Source of the DNA: an uncultured Ruminococcus sp. | GTDB lineage: Bacteria > Bacillota > Clostridia > Oscillospirales > Acutalibacteraceae | Length of the DNA stretch: 59,227 nucleotides | Assembly: GCA_910585865.1 (NCBI GenBank) | Contig: CAJUGO010000012.1 | Span: 1 to 59,227, forward strand | Direction of reading: 5' to 3' | In this document: positions 18,966 to 27,942 of the stretch, in pieces | Numbering within the stretch: position 1 is the stretch's first letter | How the letters are laid out: the number at the start of each line of letters is the position of its first letter | Program-made: the position numbers and the translations under genes | The notes under the pieces: generated by a model | Database searches by the model: none | The model's input: only the letters and a program-made list of their open reading frames with translations | Told to the model about the DNA's origin: nothing

Positions 18966-18996
18966 TATGCGCACTGAACAAAAACCGGTGCGCATA
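18966..18996 (+). terminator. Hairpin after hisE
   Basis: An 11-bp stem TATGCGCACTG / CGGTGCGCATA (one G-U) with a 9-nt loop. The downstream sequence is only moderately T-rich (GGTTTAATAG), so termination here may be weak. It precedes a second hairpin. Confidence 0.55.
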
Positions 18997-19023
18997 GGTT
19001 TAATAGTAGGCACAATATAAAAT

Positions 19024-19051
19024 AAGCCCTATGACTTTTGTCATAGGGCTT
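19024..19051 (-). terminator. Terminator of the HPr-like gene, facing the his operon
   Basis: Perfect 12-bp stem AAGCCCTATGAC / GTCATAGGGCTT with a TTTT loop. Read on the minus strand it is followed by ATTTTATATT. It sits between the convergent hisE and HPr-like genes and may stop transcription from both sides. Confidence 0.7.
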
Positions 19052-19067
19052 AGCAATATGTAGTTAA

Positions 19068-19307
19068 TCAGACAATAGCAGGACTGAATTTTGAAATGGC
19101 CTGCATAAAGCTGTCATCAGGTTCAGATTCTAAAATTAATTCCATGGGAAGGCTTTCATCAATTGCAAAAAATCCCATTAACGAATGTGCATCAACTGTA
19201 TTTTCTCCGTTTTTTAGCATCATAATAATGTTTGGAAAATGAGATAAAGTCTCAAACATCTCAATCATTCTGCTTTTGTTCTGTGCAAATACCGGTACTG
19301 AAAACAA
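19068..19307 (-). CDS. HPr-like protein lacking the phospho-histidine
   Basis: Small cytoplasmic protein (79 aa from the chosen start) that resembles the HPr/Crh fold in its second half. NTVDAHSLMGFFAID aligns with the HPr region around Ser46 (NAKSIMGVMSL). The N-terminal HARPA motif with the phosphorylated His15 is absent, so it cannot act as a normal PTS phosphocarrier. It may be a regulator like Crh or have another role. I chose the TTG at 19307: GGAGGTG (19320-19314) lies the right distance before it, whereas the GTG at 19316 overlaps that site. It is monocistronic. Confidence 0.65.
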   Translation of the reverse strand: MFSVPVFAQNKSRMIEMFETLSHFPNIIMMLKNGENTVDAHSLMGFFAIDESLPMELILESEPDDSFMQAISKFSPAIV

Positions 19308-19428
19308 AATGTTCACCTCCGCAGATTTATTTAACAGCTATATATTATCATTATTTTTTGTTTTAATCAATACAAAATAATGATTTTTTGCATTTTTAAC
19401 TATTTAGACAAAAAAGGAGGATTATTTA

Positions 19429-20721
19429 ATGAATTTTAATATAGTTACACTTGGCTGCAAGGTTAATCAATACGAATCACAAGCTATGCGCGAAGATATG
19501 CTTAGCAATGGGTTCTTACTATCAGATGACAAGGAAAAAGCGGATATCACAATAATTAACAGCTGCACAGTAACATCTGTAAGCGATTCAAAAAACCGTA
19601 AAATTATTAGTAGAATACGCAGACTTAATCCAAATGGAATTATTATATTGACAGGATGTATGCCGCAGGCTTTTCCTGAAAATGCAGATAATTTTAATAA
19701 TTGTGATATTGTTCTTGGAAATGCTAAAAGATCTGAGCTTATTCCGTCAATACAAAAGTTTATAGATGAGAAAGTGAGATATGTTCATATAACTGCTCAT
19801 CCGAACAGCAATGAAAAATATGAAAATCTCAATGTCAGTTCACTTGGAGAACATACCCGCGCCTTTATTAAAATTGAAGATGGATGTAATAATTTTTGCT
19901 CATATTGCATTATACCATATGCCAGAGGAAGAGTAAGGTCAAAAAGCCTATCAGATTTGAGAACTGAGCTAGAGACAGTCGCTGCAAACGGATATAAAGA
20001 AATAGTGCTTGTAGGCATTAATCTTTCTGCCTACGGGCTTAATGAGGATTTTAACTTGGCTGATGCTGTTGAATGTGCGTGCAGTATTGATGGAATTGAA
20101 CGTGTAAGACTTGGTTCTATTGAACCACAGCAGATGGACAAAGATTTAATTAATCGCCTTGCTGCGCAGCCAAAGTTTTGTCCGCAGTTTCATTTGTCAT
20201 TACAAAGCGGATGTGATAAGACTCTTAAATTAATGAATCGTCATTACAGTACTGAAGATTATTTTAGAATTGTAGATAATCTTAGACTTTCATTTGATAA
20301 TCCTTCAATAACAACTGATGTTATGGTTGGGTTTGCAGGAGAAAGCGAGGATGATTTCAAAAATTCAATGGCTTTTGTTAAAAAGATAGGTTTTGCAAAG
20401 GTCCATGTATTCCCTTATTCTCAGCGACAAGGGACAGTTGCTGCTGCCGCGCCTGATCAAATAAGTCCTCAAATAAAAGAGCTGAGGGCAAAACAGATGG
20501 GTAAACTGGTTGAAGAATCAAGATCGGAGTTTTTACAAACGCAAATAGGCCGTAAGGAAAGTATATTGGTTGAACGTCTACGGCATGGTTTTCTAGAAGG
20601 ATACACAAAGAACTATACACCAATACATATTATGTCTGACAATTTAAAGTTATGCGGAAAAATTATTGATGTAATAATAACAAATTCGTTTAGTGATTAC
20701 TGTGAGGGTAAATTAATTTAA
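19429..20721 (+). CDS. mtaB: tRNA t6A37 methylthiotransferase (MtaB)
   Basis: Radical-SAM enzyme that adds a methylthio group to t6A at position 37 of ANN-decoding tRNAs. The N-terminal UPF0004 domain shows TLGCKVNQYESQAM and INSCTVTSVSDSKNRK. The radical-SAM cysteines are in CNNFCSYCIIPYARGRVRS. A C-terminal TRAM-like region starts near SILVERLRHG. The 430-aa length is typical. AAAGGAGGA precedes the ATG. The last 9 bp overlap the convergent gene on the minus strand. Confidence 0.94.
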   Translation: MNFNIVTLGCKVNQYESQAMREDMLSNGFLLSDDKEKADITIINSCTVTSVSDSKNRKIISRIRRLNPNGIIILTGCMPQAFPENADNFNNCDIVLGNAKRSELIPSIQKFIDEKVRYVHITAHPNSNEKYENLNVSSLGEHTRAFIKIEDGCNNFCSYCIIPYARGRVRSKSLSDLRTELETVAANGYKEIVLVGINLSAYGLNEDFNLADAVECACSIDGIERVRLGSIEPQQMDKDLINRLAAQPKFCPQFHLSLQSGCDKTLKLMNRHYSTEDYFRIVDNLRLSFDNPSITTDVMVGFAGESEDDFKNSMAFVKKIGFAKVHVFPYSQRQGTVAAAAPDQISPQIKELRAKQMGKLVEESRSEFLQTQIGRKESILVERLRHGFLEGYTKNYTPIHIMSDNLKLCGKIIDVIITNSFSDYCEGKLI

Positions 20722-21957
20722 AATATTTTTCAAATTTGAAAGCTCTTCATTGGCTTTTTCGTCATTTAGACTTGCAAAGCTGTAAAGTATAAAACCATGT
20801 ACTTTGTCGTTGCTTTGAATTATCTTGTATTCGTTTGATAAAATATCACTTCTTTCAAGCCATGTATTTTCATCTTCATCAGTGCCTGCTTTATATCCTG
20901 CAAGACCTATATAAAGTTTTACATTGTCGGCATATTCAAGTTCAGACCAGCTTTTAAGGGAATCTTCAAAAGTTAGAGCAGGATTGTCTAGACTAAAGTA
21001 TATTTGAGGGCATATATAATCTATAAATCCTTTGCAAGTGCACCATGATTTTACATCCGCATATAAATTTTCATTATTATTAATATTTCCCTGCGGTGAG
21101 ATACCAAAAATTATTTCATTGCTTGTTTTATGTATTGCTCTGTATGTTTCGCTTATCAGCATATTAACGTTGGCTTTTCTCCAGTTATCAAGATTCATAC
21201 AGTTATCTTCACCAACAGATTCTATATAGTTTTGATATTGTATACTGTCAAAGTTCTCATTTTGAGTAGGATAAAAATAATCGTCAAACTGTATACCGTC
21301 AACATCATATTTTTCTGCTATTTCTTTAATTCCATCAACAATTAAGGTTCTAACATCTTTGCTTGAGGGATCTAAATAAATGCCGCTGTCAGTTTTTAAC
21401 CCGATTTTTTTATTTATACTATATGGGTTATCGTTTGATAATGTATTAGGGGTATTGTTTGAAGAAATTCGATATGGATTTACCCAAGCGTGAATATACA
21501 AATTGTTTTCTCTGCAAATTCGGCACATTATTTTAAGCGGATCAAAACCCGGATCTTTTCCTTGTACTCCGGTAAGTATGTGCGAGTAAGGATAATATTT
21601 TGAATCATACAAAGCGTCACAAAATGGTCTTACCTGAACAATAAGGGTATTAAAACCGAAATCCTTGCATTTTAACGCTATAGAAGAAAACTTCTTTTTA
21701 AATGCTGTTTCGCTTTTATCGTGTTCATTTTCCATAGTAAGTTCCATGTATGATATCCATACTCCACGCATTTCATCATATAATTCAGCTGTGTCTGAAG
21801 ATGATAATGCTGCCTGTGTTTTGTCTGACTTATCATAGGATTTTGTGTTCATAACCGGAGTATTTCCTTTAATAGAAGAACTTATTGAAATAATGCCTAT
21901 CATAATAAATATTGCTACAAATACAGGTATGGCTTTTTTTATTTTCAAAACTATCAT
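20713..21957 (-). CDS. GHL10-type glycosidase-like protein (DUF187)
   Basis: Secreted or membrane-anchored TIM-barrel protein of the glycosyl-hydrolase-like 10 family, related to E. coli YddW/DigH, whose members act on denuded peptidoglycan glycans. A single hydrophobic N-terminal segment (residues 9-27) serves as signal or anchor. EMRGVWISYMEL, NTLIVQVRPFCDALY, HAWVNPYR and DGIQFDDYFYP are family landmarks. The length is 414 aa. It diverges from the DUF1294 gene, with overlapping 5' regions, and converges on mtaB. The substrate is not shown by the sequence. Confidence 0.87.
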   Translation of the reverse strand: MIVLKIKKAIPVFVAIFIMIGIISISSSIKGNTPVMNTKSYDKSDKTQAALSSSDTAELYDEMRGVWISYMELTMENEHDKSETAFKKKFSSIALKCKDFGFNTLIVQVRPFCDALYDSKYYPYSHILTGVQGKDPGFDPLKIMCRICRENNLYIHAWVNPYRISSNNTPNTLSNDNPYSINKKIGLKTDSGIYLDPSSKDVRTLIVDGIKEIAEKYDVDGIQFDDYFYPTQNENFDSIQYQNYIESVGEDNCMNLDNWRKANVNMLISETYRAIHKTSNEIIFGISPQGNINNNENLYADVKSWCTCKGFIDYICPQIYFSLDNPALTFEDSLKSWSELEYADNVKLYIGLAGYKAGTDEDENTWLERSDILSNEYKIIQSNDKVHGFILYSFASLNDEKANEELSNLKNILN

Positions 21958-21971
21958 CCTTTGGAGCTTTT

Positions 21972-22256
21972 ATGGATTTATATTTAAAATTTTTTGTTAT
22001 TTATTTACTTGTCATTAATATATTATCTATACTTATTACTGTGTATGATAAAATTTCTGCAATACACCGTCATTGGCGTGTAAAGGAAAGTACACTTTTG
22101 ATTTTTTCAGCACTTGGAGGAAGTGTCTGTATGTATTTAATAATGCTGATGATAAGACATAAAACAAGGCACATTAAATTTATGATTGGAATACCGATTA
22201 TTTTTGCTTTTCAATGCATTTTAATATTTATCGGATGGAGAATTTTATATGGATAG
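21972..22256 (+). CDS. DUF1294 family membrane protein
   Basis: Small inner-membrane protein of unknown function (94 aa). It has three to four hydrophobic segments and the DUF1294 hallmarks: YDKISAIHRHWRVKESTLL followed by ALGGS, and RHKTRH before the last helices. I chose the ATG at 21972, preceded by TTGGAG; the frame extends to 21912 but this would overlap the divergent gene's coding region. Its stop overlaps the start of the next gene by 8 bp, so the two are probably co-translated. Confidence 0.8.
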   Translation: MDLYLKFFVIYLLVINILSILITVYDKISAIHRHWRVKESTLLIFSALGGSVCMYLIMLMIRHKTRHIKFMIGIPIIFAFQCILIFIGWRILYG

Positions 22257-23136
22257 AAAACTTGCTTTTCATGTTACTGATGATTGTGACAATATGTTAG
22301 CACAAAGATTTTTGCGCGATAAGTGTGGGCTTTCTGCCAGAATGATAACACGGCTCAAGCGAGAAAAAAACGGTATTTTGATGGACGGAAAAATTTTGCG
22401 GACAATTGATTATGTCCAAAGCGGAAAAAATGTGGAAATCCATCTTCCTAATGAAAAGTCAGAAATTGAACCTGTAGAAGGTAAACTAAATATAGTATTT
22501 GAAGATGACGATTTTTTAATTGTAGATAAACCTCCTTTTATGCCTGTTCATCCCGTAAAGCAACATCAAAATGATACGCTTGCTAATATTGTTTCATATT
22601 ATTGCAAAACAAGGGGAGAAGAGTTTACATTTAGAGCTATTAACCGGCTTGATAAAGATACATCCGGGCTAGTGATTATCGCCAAAAACCGATTTTGTGC
22701 TAATTCCTTAAAAAACAAAACTCATAAAATATATTATGCTTTATGCGAGGGTAATATTGATAAATCAGGAACAGTAAATGCACCCATAGCTTTGCAGGAA
22801 AATTCAAAAATGGTTCGTACAGTACAAAGTAACGGTATGCCCTCAGTTACTCACTATAAGCCGCTTATCAGCAATAACAAATTTTCATTATTAGAATTAT
22901 GGCTTGAAACAGGAAGAACCCATCAGATAAGATGTCATATGTCATATCTGGGTCATACTTTAATTGGGGATGACTTATACGGAGGCAGCCTTAAAATAAT
23001 GTCAAGGCAGGCTCTGCATTGCGGTGAAGTTAACTTTGTGCATCCAGTAACTAAAAATTTTATAAAAGTAAAAGCTGAACTGCCAATTGATATGAAAAAA
23101 GTTATCAAACAGAATATTAATAGAGATATCTATTAA
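22249..23136 (+). CDS. RluA family 23S rRNA/tRNA pseudouridine synthase
   Basis: Converts uridine to pseudouridine in structured RNA. The N-terminal 75 residues look like an S4-type RNA-binding region (RMITRLKREKNGILMDG). The catalytic motif AINRLDKDTSGLVIIAKN carries the essential Asp. The later ETGRTHQIRCHM and GDDLYGG motifs are intact. The length is 295 aa. Which uridine it modifies cannot be told from sequence. It ends just before a strong bidirectional terminator. Confidence 0.92.
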   Translation: MDRKLAFHVTDDCDNMLAQRFLRDKCGLSARMITRLKREKNGILMDGKILRTIDYVQSGKNVEIHLPNEKSEIEPVEGKLNIVFEDDDFLIVDKPPFMPVHPVKQHQNDTLANIVSYYCKTRGEEFTFRAINRLDKDTSGLVIIAKNRFCANSLKNKTHKIYYALCEGNIDKSGTVNAPIALQENSKMVRTVQSNGMPSVTHYKPLISNNKFSLLELWLETGRTHQIRCHMSYLGHTLIGDDLYGGSLKIMSRQALHCGEVNFVHPVTKNFIKVKAELPIDMKKVIKQNINRDIY

Positions 23137-23144
23137 AAGATATA

Positions 23145-23184
23145 AAAATAGACTTGAAATCAAATGCGATTTCAAGTCTATTTT
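23145..23184. terminator. Bidirectional terminator
   Basis: Perfect 17-bp stem (23145-23161 with 23168-23184, core TAGACTTGAAATC) around a 6-nt loop. It has A-rich and T-rich flanks on the two sides and lies between two convergent genes. Confidence 0.85.
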
Positions 23185-23198
23185 AAATTCATATTTAA

Positions 23199-24914
23199 TT
23201 ATATAATTTCAACGCTATAAATTTTAAATCCGTTAATTTCTTTTACCTTTTTATAATTGGCCGCTTTATTATTTTCAATGTAGTGTCTGCTAAAATACTT
23301 TTCTTTTTTATATGTTATGTTATTATCTATCACAAAAATTTCATTGTTTGTAAGCACTGCCCGGTAAATATTCATAGGCAGGTTATGTTTTAACAATTGT
23401 GATTGCTGATGAAAATATCCGAAGCCATCGACATTGTCCATAAACGAGCGTTTAAATCCCCATAACGGGTGAGTATAGTTATCAGTATATTTAATATATT
23501 TATCCGCGGACACTGGATCCAGAACATAGTATCGCTCAGGATGCCTGTTAATTTCTGTATATAAGTTACTTGGTTTACGGTCATACGAAATTCCCTGATA
23601 ATGCGTTTGATAAATTACACTGTAACTAACAGTTATGAATAACAGAACAACTATAGATAATAACAGTTTCGATTTTTTATTTTTCAGAAGCGTCCGGTCT
23701 GTCTTTTTTAAATTTTCAAAGTCAAAAGAATAAATTAAGAATAGACAAAGCATGAGCCATATTCCATACATAGTATATGCCGAACTGTTTAATTTATATC
23801 TGATGAAAAGACTTGCGAAAAAAGCAGCAGTTAAATAAAAAACAGGGAAGAAAGCAAAACGCTTTTTTTGAATGATAACATATATCACAGCTATTGATGT
23901 GAACACAATATAAATTAAAGCGTAAAAATCGAAATTGGAAATATGCATCCAGAAATCATATGAAATATTGGATATATCAGCAAAGATATTGTAGGGATTT
24001 TCATCTTTTTGGATTTTTGCAATAAGTGAAAGAGCATCATTATTAAGATGATTTTCGCTGTCGTAGTAACCATTGATCAGCAAATCATAATCACTTGCCG
24101 ATGTAATGCCAATATTGCTGAATTCCTCTTCATATGAAAAATAATTGGGAAAAGGATATTGATTAATTGAATCACAAAGTTCTGAATATTTATAATAATC
24201 TGATACTTCGGCAGATGAATGATTAACTGAGAATGAATAATGTTCAGCGCCTATTCCTAAAAGAAATATAAATACAAATACAAGCACAAACGGACGGAAA
24301 TACCAGAAAAATTTGCGAAAAGGCAATTTATATTTTCTTTTTGCAATCATATCTCCAAAGAAAAATGCAGCGGCAAACACAAGACCGACAAGAAAGTACT
24401 CAAAACATAAAAATGATCCTAGTAAAATCTCACATAATCCTAACCAAAATGGTAAATTGTAGCGTTTATTTCTGATTGCATTAAGTGCAAGTAAAAATCC
24501 TGCTGCAATTAATAAAGCAGAAGTTTTACTGCTTAATATACCGGCGTAATGGTCAAGAGCAAACAAAATGTTTAGCAAAAGTGTAAAAACAAGCGCTTTG
24601 TTTTTACCGAATTTGTCAGCGAGAACATATGAAATGGCAGTAAATGCACTGCATGAGAGCAATATTTGTGAAAGTACAAAACAATTAAAATTTGTCAGTA
24701 TAAATTGAACAGACCCTATTATTGTAGAAAAAATATAGTTTATTTTATTGCTGTAGTAATAATTATGATGGCATATATATAGCGAATTATAAAAATCATC
24801 GGGGCTGTCATAAGAAAAAGATGTTATCCCTATACAAAACAGCATAATAACAATATTTATTACAATAGCAAAAAACAACTTGCTTTTCAGTAAATTCAAT
24901 ATTTTATCTTTCAT
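23199..24914 (-). CDS. Polytopic membrane protein of unknown function
   Basis: I do not recognise a family. The 571-aa protein has about ten to twelve strongly hydrophobic segments. Between residues 225 and 320 lies an outward-facing soluble part rich in Tyr, Ser and Asn. The last 120 residues form a soluble C-terminal domain (HPERYYVLDP..., NNEIFVID). The layout resembles large glycosyltransferase-C or O-antigen-type membrane proteins, but I see no diagnostic motif. It lies 37 bp downstream of the pseudokinase gene on the same strand and is probably co-transcribed with it. Confidence 0.75.
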   Translation of the reverse strand: MKDKILNLLKSKLFFAIVINIVIMLFCIGITSFSYDSPDDFYNSLYICHHNYYYSNKINYIFSTIIGSVQFILTNFNCFVLSQILLSCSAFTAISYVLADKFGKNKALVFTLLLNILFALDHYAGILSSKTSALLIAAGFLLALNAIRNKRYNLPFWLGLCEILLGSFLCFEYFLVGLVFAAAFFFGDMIAKRKYKLPFRKFFWYFRPFVLVFVFIFLLGIGAEHYSFSVNHSSAEVSDYYKYSELCDSINQYPFPNYFSYEEEFSNIGITSASDYDLLINGYYDSENHLNNDALSLIAKIQKDENPYNIFADISNISYDFWMHISNFDFYALIYIVFTSIAVIYVIIQKKRFAFFPVFYLTAAFFASLFIRYKLNSSAYTMYGIWLMLCLFLIYSFDFENLKKTDRTLLKNKKSKLLLSIVVLLFITVSYSVIYQTHYQGISYDRKPSNLYTEINRHPERYYVLDPVSADKYIKYTDNYTHPLWGFKRSFMDNVDGFGYFHQQSQLLKHNLPMNIYRAVLTNNEIFVIDNNITYKKEKYFSRHYIENNKAANYKKVKEINGFKIYSVEII

Positions 24915-24951
24915 GAATTACTTACTCCTGATAATTAGCTTAATTAATAAT

Positions 24952-27099
24952 TTATCTTGTATTTCTTTCATCAATCAATAGCTGAAGGTTTTTCTGTTCA
25001 TACGTATTAAACTTAATATTTTTTTCAAATTCTTCAGATGTATATTTACCTTCATACCATGACTTTGAATTAAAGTATGACGACAAACCGGGATCATTAA
25101 AAATTCTTCCTCTTCTTGCATAAATTTCATTTATAGCAAGCTGTAATTCAGAATCAGAGAGAGCATCAACCTGAGCATAACTTAAATACGCAGAATCACT
25201 GTTTGAAAATATAAAATCACTGTCAGAGTTATTTGAAGAAGAATTTTCGTTAGGTTCAGGAGCCTGTGTTTGAGGTGCTGAGGTAGTTTCTTCAATTAAG
25301 CCGCTTGAAATAACCAATTTTACCACAGTTCCTTTGTCTGCGGAATTATCACCTTCGGGAGTTTGTTCTATTATGTATCCCTCTTCATAAATTGTGCTGT
25401 ACCTATAGTCACTTATCTCAACTTTAAATCCTTGTTCTTCAAGCAATTTCTTACCATAGCTGTATCCATAACCGACAACAGGAACAACATTTATCTTTGG
25501 CACTGAAGTTGTTGGCTGTGTAGTAACAGGGGCTGAAGTTGCTATAGTTGTATTGGGTGCAGTAGTTTCAATTGAAGTACTTAATGATGATGAAGGTTCT
25601 TGTTTTGAATTATTACTCATTCCGTTAATAATGAAGAATACAGCAACACCAAGCACAGCAAGTACCAAAACCGTAGTGACAGAAATTAGTATAATATTAC
25701 GTTTGCCTTTTCTTTTTTCATCACCTTCATAATCGATATCTTCAATCAGATTATTATCATCGTTATCGGAATTTTTTGTATTTACAAAAGATTTTACCGG
25801 CTCATCTTCAAAATAGTCGCCATAGTCTTTTTCGTCAGAGTTTTTATTTAGATTATTCTTTTTATTTCCGGCAGCATATTCATCAAAAACATCATCATTA
25901 TCAACAGTTGGTAAAACCTTTGTTTTTTCATTGTCTTGATTAGTTAATGTTTCATCTGTATCAACACTGATTGGTGTATATTTATTGTGATTTTGAGGAA
26001 AACTGTTTAAATTTTCGTTTTCGGTGTTCTCAACTTCCGTAACATCAACGAAAGTAAAGCCGCTGCTGTTGTCATTGTCAAGAAAGTTATCCTTATTATT
26101 CTCTGAATTGTTTTGGGTTGATTCATTTACAGAAGATTCGTTTAATTCATTACTGTCTTCGGGTAAGCTGTCTTCAAACTCAGTTGCTTCATATTCATAT
26201 TCTTCAAATACATTTTCTCCAAAATTTGTTGAAGCCGGTGGAATAATAACAGGATTATTTTCAGGTAAATTATCATTAAACTCATTTTTAATAGATGTAA
26301 GTGCATTTTTTATATTACCGGCATTTTTCCAGCGGTTAGCGTTATTGTACTGACAAGCAATAATTATTACACTTTTAAGTTTCTCACTGCCATGCTCGGG
26401 TGCATAAACTTGTTTACCTGAAAATCTTTCATTAACGGCGTCATTTTTACTAACAGTGCTGCTTTCAAACGGGATTTTGTAATTATTACACATATAGTAC
26501 ATTATAATGCCTAATGAGTAAATATCAGTTGTAAAGTCTGCATTTTCTTTACGAAAGATTTCAGGAGCAACAAATGACATATTATTTATTTTGCTTTCAC
26601 AGTCGGAAAATCCTCCAAGCTTATATTTTCCGTCACTTGTAACATATATATTTTCCGGATTTATATTACCGTGAAATATATTTTTAGCTTCAAGCAATTC
26701 TAAAATGCTGCACATTTGAATGCCAAAATCTATAATTTCATAATCTGTAAAATTTTTACTTTTAATAATATCTGCAAGAGTTTTTAAATCATGTGTAACT
26801 ATGTAAAAATCATACTTTTCTTTTAAAGGCTCGTTGGTTGAAGCTGTATCAATGTAATTAAAGCAATCTCCGGCCTTAGCAACAGAATTAATAAAAGCAG
26901 CTTCATCTTCAAAATAATTAATGTTTTCATCATTATATACATCCCCGGAAATAGAAATGTGTCTGAGCAATGCATTAACAACAGTTCCGTCGTAATCTTT
27001 TGTACTTATTTTATAAATTTCACAATTATTGTCTGAGGACAAGAGTTCGTTGATTTTCCACATATTTAGTTTATCCGGAAGTTTAATAAACTTTGACAT
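24952..27099 (-). CDS. Membrane pseudokinase with PASTA and YARHG domains
   Basis: Residues 1 to about 275 have a Ser/Thr-kinase (PknB-like) fold signature without catalysis. The HRDxKxxN loop reads HGNINPEN (143-150), DFG reads GFS (163-165), the VAIK lysine and the glycine loop are missing, while APE (178-180) and TDIYSLG (191-197) are kept. An acidic Asn/Glu-rich linker leads to one membrane helix (about 468-494). Outside are a Thr/Ser-rich stretch, one PASTA domain (about 537-597) and a C-terminal YARHG domain (638-715, NEIYARRGR). By analogy it may sense muropeptides or wall stress; this is inference. AAGGAG precedes the ATG. Confidence 0.85.
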   Translation of the reverse strand: MSKFIKLPDKLNMWKINELLSSDNNCEIYKISTKDYDGTVVNALLRHISISGDVYNDENINYFEDEAAFINSVAKAGDCFNYIDTASTNEPLKEKYDFYIVTHDLKTLADIIKSKNFTDYEIIDFGIQMCSILELLEAKNIFHGNINPENIYVTSDGKYKLGGFSDCESKINNMSFVAPEIFRKENADFTTDIYSLGIIMYYMCNNYKIPFESSTVSKNDAVNERFSGKQVYAPEHGSEKLKSVIIIACQYNNANRWKNAGNIKNALTSIKNEFNDNLPENNPVIIPPASTNFGENVFEEYEYEATEFEDSLPEDSNELNESSVNESTQNNSENNKDNFLDNDNSSGFTFVDVTEVENTENENLNSFPQNHNKYTPISVDTDETLTNQDNEKTKVLPTVDNDDVFDEYAAGNKKNNLNKNSDEKDYGDYFEDEPVKSFVNTKNSDNDDNNLIEDIDYEGDEKRKGKRNIILISVTTVLVLAVLGVAVFFIINGMSNNSKQEPSSSLSTSIETTAPNTTIATSAPVTTQPTTSVPKINVVPVVGYGYSYGKKLLEEQGFKVEISDYRYSTIYEEGYIIEQTPEGDNSADKGTVVKLVISSGLIEETTSAPQTQAPEPNENSSSNNSDSDFIFSNSDSAYLSYAQVDALSDSELQLAINEIYARRGRIFNDPGLSSYFNSKSWYEGKYTSEEFEKNIKFNTYEQKNLQLLIDERNTR

Positions 27100-27418
27100 T
27101 TTAGCATCTCCTTGGTGTTAAAACTATTTATATACTTTTATTTACTGTATTTTCTCTTAACTTATTGTACGATTGGTTATTATCTATCAGCTTACTTAAT
27201 TCAGCAAACTGAGCGTTCTGCATAGATTTCTTATGTGTAAGATGAATAGTCGAATTTATAAACTATTATATCATCTTATTGCCTGTTTTTCCATATATAT
27301 TTCAACTTTTTAACAACAATTCTTTTATGTAATTAAAATGACACATTTTTTACGATTTTTTCTGAAAGTTTTCATCCTGATTCTATGTTTTTTTTGATTG
27401 ACAATTATAGTTAACTTT
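27100..27418. other. Intergenic region upstream of the pseudokinase gene
   Basis: About 320 bp of AT-rich DNA between two minus-strand genes. It must hold the promoter of the pseudokinase gene, but I could not pick a convincing -35/-10 pair. No ORF of note is visible. Confidence 0.5.
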
Positions 27419-27450
27419 AAAAAAATACAGTCTGTAAATTACAGACTGTA
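27419..27450 (-). terminator. Terminator of the TIGR04086 gene
   Basis: Perfect 11-bp stem TACAGTCTGTA / TACAGACTGTA with a 3-nt loop. On the minus strand it is followed by a run of T (27425-27419). Confidence 0.85.
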
Positions 27451-27488
27451 AGGTAATATTATTTCATAAAATGTCTATATAATAAATT

Positions 27489-27881
27489 TTATTTTATATG
27501 AATTTTTTCTTTTTTGTTAACACCGACAATTCCTCCGAGTGAACCTGCTGCCAGTGTGGATAAAAGCTTTATAAGAGTAAGAACTGTAATAGAATCATTA
27601 CTCTTGGTGATACCTATAACAGTTACAAGCAGAAAAATAATAAAACCTGTCATTAATCCGGTAATTAACCCTGCTGATTTAGTGATTCTGGCAGATATGA
27701 AACCACCAAAAAAAGTACCTGCTGCAAGTACAGCAATTGTTGCATAGTTTAGTATTTGTTCAGGAAGCACTCCCACAGCAAGCATAAGACTTGCAAAAAT
27801 ACACAGTAAAATTATTGATATTAACATTCCGCAAATCGATGCAAATAATGAAGCCTTAATTAAAAGTTTTTTATCAGACAT
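27489..27881 (-). CDS. TIGR04086 family (YrzE-like) membrane protein
   Basis: Small four-helix inner-membrane protein (130 aa) of unknown function. It has four hydrophobic segments with glycine-rich turns (AAGTFFGGFISARI, AAGSLGGIVGVNK) and a basic tail. In Bacillus, YrzE lies next to yajC-tgt-queA, and the same neighbours are found here, which supports the assignment. It is 61 bp after yajC and ends at a clear terminator. Confidence 0.8.
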   Translation of the reverse strand: MSDKKLLIKASLFASICGMLISIILLCIFASLMLAVGVLPEQILNYATIAVLAAGTFFGGFISARITKSAGLITGLMTGFIIFLLVTVIGITKSNDSITVLTLIKLLSTLAAGSLGGIVGVNKKEKIHIK

Positions 27882-27942
27882 AATAATAACCCCCGAATAT
27901 AATCTGATAAATTATATTCAGAGGTTATAAAATAAATTCTAG

